Origin: Saprospiraceae bacterium
Lineage (GTDB): Bacteria; Bacteroidota; Bacteroidia; Chitinophagales; Saprospiraceae
DNA: 13,601 nt
Direction: 5' to 3'
NCBI GenBank assembly: GCA_022842255.1
Contig: JALHPW010000052.1
Span: 1 to 13,601 of the forward strand
A program made the position numbers and the translations under genes. A model generated the notes under the pieces. It saw only the letters and a list, made by a program, of their open reading frames with translations, had not been told where the DNA came from and did not search any database. Shown piece by piece: positions 7,798-13,601 of this stretch; the first letter of the stretch is position 1; each line of letters opens with the position of its first letter.

Positions 7798-8368
7798 GCC
7801 CTACCAAGTCCACCCTACCGCCATCATAGACCCTGGTGCCCAAATCGGTGAAGGCACCCGTATTTGGCATTTCTGCCATATTTCCCCCGAGGCAGTTTTG
7901 GGTGCCAATTGTGTGCTTGGTCAAAACGTGTTTGTAGCCAATGGCGTGGTACTCGGCAATAGGGTGAAGGTGCAGAACAACGTCTCCATTTACACAGGAG
8001 TTACCTGTGAAGATGATGTGTTTTTGGGCCCCAGCATGGTTTTCACCAATGTCATCAACCCGCGCAGTTTTGTAGAACGCAAACAGGAATTTCGTCCCAC
8101 GCTGGTCAGGCATGGCGCAAGTATAGGGGCCAATGCAACGATATTGTGCGGGGTAACGCTGGGCAGGTATTGCATGATAGGCGCCGGTGCGGTGGTAACG
8201 AAGGATGTGCCAGATTATGCGCTCGTAGTAGGAGTACCCGCCCAACAAATGGGTTGGGTGAGTCGGTTAGGCCACCACTTGGTGTTAGATGAGTTGGGTA
8301 CGGCCCAGTGCCCCGAAAGCGGCGAGGAATATGTCTTGAAGAATGGTATTTTAAATCCTATTTCCTGA
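7796..8368 (+). CDS. Left-handed beta-helix sugar N-acetyltransferase (WbpD/WlbB/QdtC type)
   Basis: This 190-residue protein is a hexapeptide-repeat acyltransferase that would use acetyl-CoA to acetylate an amino group on a nucleotide sugar. The repeats run through most of the chain: HPTAIIDPGAQIGEGTRIW (6-24), AVLGANCVLGQNVFVANG (33-50), QNNVSIYTGV (60-69), EDDVFLGPSMVFTNVINPRS (72-91), then IGANATILCG (110-119) and IGAGAVVTKDVPDYALVVG (128-146). The combination FTNVINPRS with IGANATI is typical of the WbpD/WlbB/QdtC group, which acts on 3-amino sugars. The start is set at 7796 because homology begins there; the in-frame ATG at 7703 would add translated low-complexity sequence (His/Pro/Ser/Thr-rich). 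The usual partners WbpA and WbpB are not in the window, so a related amino-sugar substrate made by the aminotransferase downstream is plausible. Confidence 0.9.
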   Translation: MPYQVHPTAIIDPGAQIGEGTRIWHFCHISPEAVLGANCVLGQNVFVANGVVLGNRVKVQNNVSIYTGVTCEDDVFLGPSMVFTNVINPRSFVERKQEFRPTLVRHGASIGANATILCGVTLGRYCMIGAGAVVTKDVPDYALVVGVPAQQMGWVSRLGHHLVLDELGTAQCPESGEEYVLKNGILNPIS

Positions 8369-8379
8369 CTATCCTCATA

Positions 8380-8554
8380 TTGTACAGTGATGGTGAAATT
8401 GCCCCGGTCTTCAGGCCGGGGATTGAAAAGGAACAAATCTAATTCAGGACTTTAGCCCTTAAAAACAAGGGCTAAAGCCCTATATCTTCCCAATCTAACT
8501 CATGCCCCCGGCCTAAAGACCAGGGCAATTCCTTCGAGGACCAATACTGTACAA
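8380..8554. repeat. Nested concentric palindrome (REPIN/MITE-like element)
   Basis: This 175-bp intergenic element has three nested inverted repeats. The ends are a perfect 9-bp inverted pair, ttgtacagt (8380-8388) and actgtacaa (8546-8554). Inside, 8395-8421 pairs with 8506-8532 at 24 of 27 positions. At the core, 8446-8460 pairs with 8467-8481 at 14 of 15 positions around a 6-base loop (aaaaac). The middle and core palindromes have exactly the same centre (8463.5), and the left arm is itself a GC-rich hairpin (8402-8421). This organisation resembles REP doublets or short non-autonomous elements mobilised by RAYT-type transposases. No transposase is nearby. The arms would also fold strongly as RNA and could buffer expression between the acetyltransferase and the aminotransferase. 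Confidence 0.72.
8446..8481. other. Core hairpin of the nested palindrome
   Basis: A 15-bp stem (one A/C mismatch, 8449 with 8478) closes on the loop aaaaac. An 11-base direct repeat with one mismatch (8436-8446 and 8492-8502) flanks it, which could be a trace of a nested insertion or a chance similarity. No T-tract follows on either strand, so it does not look like an intrinsic terminator. Confidence 0.65.
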
Positions 8555-8632
8555 AATGCGGTTAGTCAATTTCTATTTAATCAGACACCTTCTTTTTTAA
8601 AATCATTCAAATCCAGTACATTATCTACAAAA

Positions 8633-9841
8633 ATGACCGTTCCTTTTTCCCGGCCGCTCATTGACCAGGCTGTCATTGCAGAAGTCAATGATTGCTTGAG
8701 CAATACGGGGTGGCTGACCTCAGGCCCCAAGGTGCTGGCCTTGGAAAACGAAGTCCGCAAGCTCACGGGCGCAGCTGCGGTGGTCTGTGTGAACTCCTGG
8801 ACTTCGGGGGCCATGCTCATGCTGCGCTGGTGGGGGCTTGGCCCAGGGGATGAGGTGATTATCCCTGCCTACACGTATTCGGCTACCGCGTTGTGTGCCC
8901 TGAACATTGGGGCAAAAGTGGTAATGGTGGATGTGGGAGACGATTTTAACCTAGACCCAGGAAAAATCCTTGCCGCCATCACGCCGCGGACCAAAGCGAT
9001 TATACCCGTGGATATCGGTGGCTGGATGGCCGATTATGATGCGATTTTTGAGGCAGTCAAATCAGCAGAAGCAAGGGCGCAGTTTCAACCTCAAAGCCCC
9101 GAACAGGAAAAATTGGGCAGAATATTGGTACTCGCCGATGCAGCGCATTCCATTGGCGCTCAATACAAAGGACGGGATTGTGGGGTGTGCGCCGATGTTT
9201 CGGTGCTGTCGTTTCATTCCGTAAAAAACATAACGACCGGCGAGGGTGGCGCGGTTTGCCTCCACCTTCCACAACCATTTGACAATGCTGCGGAGTACTT
9301 GTTTTTAAAGGCATTTGCACTCAATGGCCAGACCAAAAGTGCTTTTGAAAAAAACCAACCCGGAGCCTGGCGGTACGACATCGTGGCGCAGGGGCTGAAA
9401 GCCAATATGCCCGACATTTGTGCTGCCATTGGGCTTGCGCAGATCCGGCGGTATAAGGATGAGTTGCTCCCCGAACGGCGGCGGATTTTCCAACAATACC
9501 AAGCGGGTTTTGAAAACACAGATTGGGCCATTTTGCCCAATTGGCAAGATGAATCGGGAAGTATTGCTTCCTGCCATTTGTATATGCTACGCATCCAAAA
9601 CGCAAGTGAATCTGCCCGCGATGCCCTCATACAGCGCATTTCCGAACAAGGCGTGGGCGTAAACGTCCACTACATCCCCATGCCAATGCTCACCTTGTTT
9701 AAAAATTTGGACTACCGAATAGCAGACTACCCGAACACCTATGATTTGTATAAAAATGAGATTTCCTTGCCAATCTATAATGGGCTATCGCAAAAACAAA
9801 TAGATTTCGTGATTGAAACGATTATAGTTCATAGTTCATAG
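8633..9841 (+). CDS. DegT/DnrJ/EryC1/StrS-family PLP aminotransferase (ArnB/PglE type)
   Basis: This 402-residue enzyme would transfer an amino group, usually from glutamate, to a keto nucleotide sugar. It opens with PFSRPLI and NTGWLTSGPK (4-33), the pattern of sugar C4-aminotransferases such as ArnB and PglE. PLP residues visible are ADAAHS (168-173, with Asp169 for the pyridine nitrogen) and SFHSVKNITTGEGG (193-206, with Lys198 as the Schiff-base lysine). Residues 250-275 carry the conserved DIVAQGLKANMPDICAAIGL region. Between the DYDAIF helix and the PLP Asp there is a charged insertion of about 20 residues (around 143-162) that simpler family members lack. Its likely substrate is the 4-keto product of the dehydratase encoded immediately downstream, and its product could go to the acetyltransferase upstream. 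Its last six codons and its stop lie in a 7-bp tandem repeat. Confidence 0.92.
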   Translation: MTVPFSRPLIDQAVIAEVNDCLSNTGWLTSGPKVLALENEVRKLTGAAAVVCVNSWTSGAMLMLRWWGLGPGDEVIIPAYTYSATALCALNIGAKVVMVDVGDDFNLDPGKILAAITPRTKAIIPVDIGGWMADYDAIFEAVKSAEARAQFQPQSPEQEKLGRILVLADAAHSIGAQYKGRDCGVCADVSVLSFHSVKNITTGEGGAVCLHLPQPFDNAAEYLFLKAFALNGQTKSAFEKNQPGAWRYDIVAQGLKANMPDICAAIGLAQIRRYKDELLPERRRIFQQYQAGFENTDWAILPNWQDESGSIASCHLYMLRIQNASESARDALIQRISEQGVGVNVHYIPMPMLTLFKNLDYRIADYPNTYDLYKNEISLPIYNGLSQKQIDFVIETIIVHSS

Positions 9842-9850
9842 TTCATAGTT
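9824..9850. repeat. 7-bp tandem repeat (atagttc) spanning stop and next start
   Basis: The unit atagttc is repeated three times and followed by six bases of a fourth copy. It encodes the aminotransferase C-terminus and its TAG stop (9839-9841), and it ends one base before the ATG of the next gene (9852). Each unit contains TAG, and the period of 7 puts TAG in all three frames over three copies, so the reading frame always closes at the third unit. Confidence 0.88.
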
Positions 9851-9851
9851 A

Positions 9852-11072
9852 ATGCTAAACCTTTCAAAATTCATCTCTCAGCACGTAACGGGCCGAAAGG
9901 AGAGCCTATTCCGTGCAGATCTAGATCGGTTTGAAGCAGAACTCGCCGCTCGAATTGAAGGACGGTCTGTACTCGTTATTGGCGGCGCTGGCACCATCGG
10001 CACCTCCTTCATCAAAGCCGTTTTGAAGTTCCAACCATCCCGGTTGTTTGTGGTGGACACCAATGAAAACGCGCTGACCGAACTAGTGCGCGACCTGCGC
10101 AGCAGCGTAGATTTTCAGCTTCCGTCGGTGCTGTTGAACTACCCGCTTGATTTTGGCGACCTCGTGTTTGAAAAAATCCTTCGACGGGAGGGGCCGTTTG
10201 AAATCGTGGCAAATTTCGCAGCCCACAAACACGTTAGAAGTGAAAAGGACCCCTACGCCATCGAGGCGATGCTGACGAATAATGTGTTCAAAACCAAGCA
10301 CTTACTCGACCTTTTGCTTGTCCAAAAACCCGAACGGTTTTTCTGCGTAAGCACCGACAAAGCTGCCAATCCGGTGAACGTGATGGGGGCTTCCAAGCGG
10401 CTCATGGAGCAAATCCTCCTGTCTTACAGCAATGAAATACCGGTGACTACGGCGCGTTTCGCCAATGTCGCCTTCTCCAACGGGAGCCTCCCAGCCGGCT
10501 TTTTGGAGCGCGTGATGAAACGCCAACCGCTCTCTGCGCCCATGGATGTGGGGCGGTATTTTGTATCGCCGGAAGAATCGGGGCAATTGTGTTTGTTGGC
10601 GGGTGTTTTGGGCAAATCGGGGGATATATTTTTCCCGAAACTGGATTCCCGGCACGATGTTCGGAAGTTCTCCGACATCAGCACGGCACTGCTCGAAACC
10701 CTTGGCTTTCAAGCGGATATCTGCTCCAGCGAACATGAGGCACGGGAAAAAGCAAGACAATTGGACGCGAATTCAAAGTCCTGGCCCGTGTATTATTTCA
10801 GTTCCGACACTACCGGAGAAAAACAACTGGAGGCGTTTTTTACCGACCAGGAAACAGTTGACCTGGATAAGTTTTCATCCATCGGCGTGATTAAAAACAA
10901 TTTGCAACCGCCTGATAACCAGTCGATTGTAACGACCCAATATTTGGATGAACTACGCGCTTTGTTGGCAAAACCTGATTTGCAAAAAATCGAAATCATC
11001 GAGCTGCTTCGCCATGCAGTCCCTGATTTCCAACACCTTGAAACCGGGAAAGGGTTGGATTCGAAGATGTAG
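9852..11072 (+). CDS. Soluble CapD/WbpM-like nucleotide-sugar 4,6-dehydratase (extended SDR)
   Basis: This 406-residue extended short-chain dehydrogenase belongs to the polysaccharide biosynthesis CapD family and is probably a UDP-HexNAc 4,6-dehydratase making a 4-keto-6-deoxy sugar. Visible motifs are GGAGTIG (44-50, NAD(P) loop), FVVDTNENAL (66-75), NFAAHKHV (121-128), STDKAANPVNVMGASK (167-182), and FSSDTTGEK (316-324). At the active site the usual Tyr of the YxxxK motif is Met178, with Lys182 retained, as in the WbpM/PglF group. Unlike WbpM and PglF it has no N-terminal membrane domain, only about 37 residues before the Rossmann fold. The C-terminus (366-395, ending in HAVPDFQ) matches the helical tail of the family. 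It follows the aminotransferase by 10 bases, so the two should act in sequence. Exact sugar stereochemistry is uncertain. Confidence 0.88.
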   Translation: MLNLSKFISQHVTGRKESLFRADLDRFEAELAARIEGRSVLVIGGAGTIGTSFIKAVLKFQPSRLFVVDTNENALTELVRDLRSSVDFQLPSVLLNYPLDFGDLVFEKILRREGPFEIVANFAAHKHVRSEKDPYAIEAMLTNNVFKTKHLLDLLLVQKPERFFCVSTDKAANPVNVMGASKRLMEQILLSYSNEIPVTTARFANVAFSNGSLPAGFLERVMKRQPLSAPMDVGRYFVSPEESGQLCLLAGVLGKSGDIFFPKLDSRHDVRKFSDISTALLETLGFQADICSSEHEAREKARQLDANSKSWPVYYFSSDTTGEKQLEAFFTDQETVDLDKFSSIGVIKNNLQPPDNQSIVTTQYLDELRALLAKPDLQKIEIIELLRHAVPDFQHLETGKGLDSKM

Positions 11073-11083
11073 GCCATCCAATA

Positions 11084-11199
11084 GGTTGATTGGGTTGATA
11101 AAGTGGATATGGTTTATTTTTTGTACCCTAGAAGTGGATGCTTTGTGCTTATTCGAGTACAATTATCAACGTTTATCAACCTTATCAACCCAATCAACC
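11084..11199. repeat. 116-bp imperfect palindrome with 18-bp perfect stem
   Basis: The 18-mer ggttgattgggttgataa at 11084-11101 has its perfect reverse complement at 11182-11199. The symmetry continues inward: the 43-base arms 11084-11126 and 11157-11199 match at about 33 of 43 positions without gaps and end in ttgtac/gtacaa, leaving a 30-base loop (11127-11156). The right arm also contains the tandem word ttatcaacc or close variants. It ends 14 bases before the GTG start of the sugar transferase, so a transcript hairpin could sit next to the initiation site. Confidence 0.8.
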
Positions 11200-11212
11200 A
11201 TTTACAAATAAA

Positions 11213-11884
11213 GTGTACCCAATCCTAAAGCGCCTACTCGATCTACTAGTGGCCTTACTAGCATTGGTAGTACTTGCCCCCTTGTTCATTCCAATCATCA
11301 TCGCCTTGCGCTTGACTGGGGAAGGTGAAGTGTTCTATCGACAAACACGCGTGGGGTACAAACGACAAAACTTTCAAATCTGGAAGTTCGCCACCATGTT
11401 GAAAAACAGCCCAAACATGGCTACAGGCAGCCTCACCTTGCGCAACGATCCGCGGGTGACCCCCCTGGGCAAATTTCTCCGAAAAACAAAAATCAACGAA
11501 CTCCCGCAACTGCTCAACCTACTTACTGGCGACATGACTTTGGTGGGGCCACGCCCCCAAATGCAGGTGGATTTTGAAGCCTATTCAATTGACATTCAGG
11601 AAATTATATACAATATCCGACCCGGAATCACCGGCATCGGGAGCATCATCTTCCGAGACGAAGAGCGGTTGCTTTCTGTACGGGGCCGTGACCCGCGCCA
11701 GTTTTACGTCGAACAGATTGCCCCGTACAAGGGTCAGGTAGAAATTTGGTACCAACAACATTTGTCGTTCTGGACAGATTTACGGTTGATATTGCTGACG
11801 GTTTGGGTGATTCTCCATCCGAGAAGTGAATTACATTTCCGGGTGTTCCGGGATTTGCCACGAAGCAACCTTTTGGAAGGATAA
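11213..11884 (+). CDS. Initiating sugar-1-phosphate transferase (bacterial sugar transferase, monotopic PGT type)
   Basis: This enzyme moves a sugar-1-phosphate from a UDP-sugar onto undecaprenyl phosphate, the first step of repeat-unit assembly at the membrane. I chose the GTG at 11213 because it gives MYPILKRLLDLLVALLAL, the standard start of this family, and lies in an A-rich context. An upstream in-frame ATG (11138) would translate the palindromic repeat into a Tyr-Gln-Pro-rich tail. With the GTG, the protein has 223 residues. It shows one N-terminal hydrophobic helix (about 8-32), FYRQTRVG (41-48), KFATM (58-62), NDPRVTPLGKFLR (78-90), KINELPQLLNLLTGDM (93-108) and VGPRPQM (111-117). The conserved Asp-Glu pair is Asn95-Glu96 here, and the usual KFRTM is KFATM. 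The gene directly follows a likely UDP-amino-sugar pathway, whose product may be its substrate. Confidence 0.9.
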   Translation: MYPILKRLLDLLVALLALVVLAPLFIPIIIALRLTGEGEVFYRQTRVGYKRQNFQIWKFATMLKNSPNMATGSLTLRNDPRVTPLGKFLRKTKINELPQLLNLLTGDMTLVGPRPQMQVDFEAYSIDIQEIIYNIRPGITGIGSIIFRDEERLLSVRGRDPRQFYVEQIAPYKGQVEIWYQQHLSFWTDLRLILLTVWVILHPRSELHFRVFRDLPRSNLLEG

Positions 11885-11908
11885 CGGTTCTGAAAGTTAC
11901 CAAATATC

Positions 11909-12649
11909 ATGTTCAATCTGTTCAAAAGTCCAACGCAACCCTTGTCCGATTATTCCATCCTCGGAACGGACCTGCATTCGCATTTGTTGCCGGGCATTGA
12001 CGATGGTTCGCCGGATTTGGACACTTCATTGGCCTTGATTCAAACTTTACAAACGCTTGGTTTTCAACGAATATTTACGACGCCGCATGTGATGGCCGAT
12101 ATGTACCCGAACTCACGGAATTTGATTTTGCGCAAAAGGGATGAGGTGCAGGAAGCCCTCCAGGAATTAGGCAATCAGGTAGTATTCGACGCCGCGGCAG
12201 AATATTATCTCGACCCAAATTTTGCAGGTATGCTGAAAGGGGAGCGGTTGTTGACCTTGCCAGGCGAACGGGTACTGATTGAAATGTCGTTTTACCAGCC
12301 GTACCGCAACCTGCATGGCATTCTGTTCGACCTGCAAATGAAAGGTTACCACCCCATCCTTGCCCACCCGGAACGCTACCCGTACTATCGGAACATTGAG
12401 GACTATGAAAACCTAAAAAACCTGGGCTGTGCCTTGCAAATCAATCTCTTATCGCTGACGGGCTATTATGGGAAACCGATTCAGGCCGCCGCTAAAAACA
12501 TCCTCAAGCATGGACTGGCAGATTATCTGGCCACGGATCTGCACCACGAACGCCATAGCACAAATCTCCAACAGGCCCTTTCCCATGATTTGGTAGTGGA
12601 GGTTTTGCAAAAAAACAGTTTTCTGAACGCACAACTTATGGCCCAATAA
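11909..12649 (+). CDS. CpsB/YwqE-type PHP tyrosine-protein phosphatase
   Basis: This 246-residue PHP-domain, metal-dependent phosphatase is of the kind that removes phosphate from tyrosine kinases controlling capsule and exopolysaccharide assembly (CpsB, YwqE, Wzb-equivalent function). Metal ligands are visible in order: DLHSHLLPGIDDG (21-33, with His23 and His25), TTPH (57-60), AAAEYY (95-100, with Glu98), LIEMS (123-127), LAHPERYPYY (151-160, with His153), and LATDLHH (207-213, with Asp210 and His212). The length matches the family. It follows the initiating transferase by 24 bases and is probably co-transcribed. The tyrosine kinase it would act on is not in this window. A histidinol-phosphatase role is less likely because the AHPERY and ATDLHH forms are typical of the CpsB group. 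Confidence 0.9.
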   Translation: MFNLFKSPTQPLSDYSILGTDLHSHLLPGIDDGSPDLDTSLALIQTLQTLGFQRIFTTPHVMADMYPNSRNLILRKRDEVQEALQELGNQVVFDAAAEYYLDPNFAGMLKGERLLTLPGERVLIEMSFYQPYRNLHGILFDLQMKGYHPILAHPERYPYYRNIEDYENLKNLGCALQINLLSLTGYYGKPIQAAAKNILKHGLADYLATDLHHERHSTNLQQALSHDLVVEVLQKNSFLNAQLMAQ

Positions 12650-12671
12650 ACTTTCTAAGGCAATAAAACCC

Positions 12672-12679
12672 GAACTTTG
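12672..12679 (+). promoter_or_regulatory. Possible Bacteroidota -7 promoter element upstream of gmd
   Basis: The sequence gaactttg, followed by cgccc, resembles the TAnnTTTG -7 element of Bacteroidota housekeeping promoters, with position 1 not matching. It lies 33 bases before the gmd ATG in the 63-bp gap after the PHP gene. No clear -33 TTG is seen at the expected distance (the region around 12651 is ctttc), so the call is tentative. Confidence 0.35.
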
Positions 12680-12712
12680 CGCCCTTACCCCAGCCCCTGG
12701 AATTAAGCAACT

Positions 12713-13601
12713 ATGAAAAAAGCCCTCATCACAGGAATTACCGGCCAAGACGGTGCGTATCTCGCCGAGCTTTTGTTAAAAAAAGGATACGAGGTACACG
12801 GCATCAAGCGCCGTTCTTCTTTGTTCAATACAGAACGAGTAGACCATTTGTACCAAGACCCACACGTTGACAACCAACGATTTGTGCTTCATTATGGCGA
12901 TTTGACGGATTCCACCAACCTCATCCGGATCATGCAACAGGTGCAGCCAGACGAGGTGTATAACCTGGGGGCACAGAGCCACGTTCAGGTTAGTTTTGAA
13001 ACGCCGGAGTACACCGCGAATGCGGATGCCGTGGGCGCATTGCGGCTCCTGGAGGCCATTCGATTGTTGGGCTTGAGCGAAAAAACCAGGTTTTACCAAG
13101 CCAGCACCTCCGAACTTTATGGACTTGTGCAGGAGACGCCCCAATCAGAGCGCACCCCCTTTTACCCGCGTTCGCCTTATGGGGTAGCAAAACTGTACGC
13201 GTATTGGATTACGGTCAATTACCGGGAAAGCTACGGGATGTTTGCCTGCAATGGTATATTGTTCAACCACGAAAGCCCCATCCGCGGCGAGACCTTTGTG
13301 ACCCGTAAAATCACCCGTGCTACAGCCAAGATTTCCCTTGGGTTACAAGACAAAATCTGGCTTGGAAACCTCGATGCTCAGCGCGATTGGGGACACGCAA
13401 GAGACTACGTGGATGCCATGTGGCTCATGATGCAACAGCCTGTTGCTGAAGATTTTGTAATTGCCACGGGTACCACAACTGCCGTCCGGGAGTTTTGTCG
13501 GATGGCATTTCGTGAAGTTGGAGTAGAACTTGAATTCCACGGAACTGGTGTGGAAGAGCGGGGCTTGGTAGCAAGTTCCCAAAACCCGAAATTAAAGCCG
13601 G
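12713..13601 (+). CDS. gmd: GDP-mannose 4,6-dehydratase (3' end beyond window)
   Basis: The enzyme converts GDP-D-mannose to GDP-4-keto-6-deoxy-D-mannose, the precursor of GDP-fucose, GDP-rhamnose, GDP-perosamine and similar sugars, in the cytoplasm. The start MKKALITGITGQDGAYLAEL is nearly the textbook Gmd N-terminus and includes the GxxGxxG NADP loop (8-14). It continues with HGIKRRSSLFNTERVDH (29-45), GDLTDSTNL (62-70), ASTSELYG (130-137, with catalytic Thr132 and Glu134), SPYGVAK (154-160, with Tyr156 and Lys160), and GNLDAQRDWGHARDYV (218-233). The frame is open to the last base with 296 codons visible out of the roughly 350-375 usual for the family, so only the C-terminus is missing. 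All catalytic residues are present. A fucose synthase or another GDP-sugar gene would be expected just downstream. Confidence 0.96.
   Translation, partial: MKKALITGITGQDGAYLAELLLKKGYEVHGIKRRSSLFNTERVDHLYQDPHVDNQRFVLHYGDLTDSTNLIRIMQQVQPDEVYNLGAQSHVQVSFETPEYTANADAVGALRLLEAIRLLGLSEKTRFYQASTSELYGLVQETPQSERTPFYPRSPYGVAKLYAYWITVNYRESYGMFACNGILFNHESPIRGETFVTRKITRATAKISLGLQDKIWLGNLDAQRDWGHARDYVDAMWLMMQQPVAEDFVIATGTTTAVREFCRMAFREVGVELEFHGTGVEERGLVASSQNPKLKP

Noticed and set aside
8402..8481. GC-rich hairpins as intrinsic terminators
   Set aside because: Neither the 8402-8421 hairpin nor the 8446-8481 hairpin is followed by a run of T on either strand, so they fit a REPIN/MITE-like element better.
11100..11150. 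Promoter-like tattttttg in the palindrome before the sugar transferase
   Set aside because: The spacing is one base off the TAnnTTTG pattern and no -33 element is convincing. The T-run belongs to the palindrome arm.

Overview
The window is a contiguous piece of a surface-polysaccharide locus (capsule, exopolysaccharide or O-antigen). All thirteen genes lie on the + strand. The host is most likely a member of the Bacteroidota. This is inferred from the absence of clear Shine-Dalgarno sequences with A-rich start contexts, a TTTG-type promoter-like motif before the last gene, the gene families present, and simple intergenic repeats. A Saprospiraceae-like host is possible, but that is a guess rather than a demonstration.

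Block A (1-7722) is a tightly packed run of seven genes: two GT4 glycosyltransferases, a polytopic O-antigen-polymerase/ligase-like membrane protein, a third GT4 enzyme, a CapK/PaaK-like adenylate-forming enzyme, an ExoA-like GT2 enzyme, and a class I methyltransferase. Four junctions are 4-nt stop/start overlaps (1108, 3601, 4602, 7033), one of them with a TTG start, so co-transcription and coupled translation are likely. This block would assemble, polymerise and decorate the repeat unit.

Block B (7723-11884) is looser. It holds a left-handed beta-helix sugar N-acetyltransferase, a PLP aminotransferase of the DegT/ArnB/PglE type, a soluble CapD/WbpM-like nucleotide-sugar dehydratase, and the initiating phosphoglycosyl transferase. 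Together they look like a cassette that makes a UDP-amino-sugar and loads it on the lipid carrier. Each junction inside or before this block carries a different repeat: a G-free C-rich tract with a 16-bp direct repeat (7716-7797), a concentric nested-palindrome element (8380-8554), a 7-bp tandem repeat overlapping a stop codon (9824-9850), and a 116-bp imperfect palindrome with an 18-bp perfect stem (11084-11199).

Block C (11909-13601) holds a CpsB/YwqE-type PHP phosphatase and, after a 63-bp gap with a possible Bacteroidota promoter, GDP-mannose 4,6-dehydratase (gmd), which is cut by the window end. Gmd suggests that a GDP-6-deoxyhexose is a second special precursor.

No flippase (Wzx), export protein (Wza) or tyrosine kinase (Wzc) is present, so the locus continues beyond the window. 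I see no tRNA, rRNA, CRISPR array or transposase. The most unusual features are the junction repeats, the Asn-Glu in place of Asp-Glu in the initiating transferase, and the CapK-like enzyme placed among glycosyltransferases. None of them amounts to a clearly new biological system.
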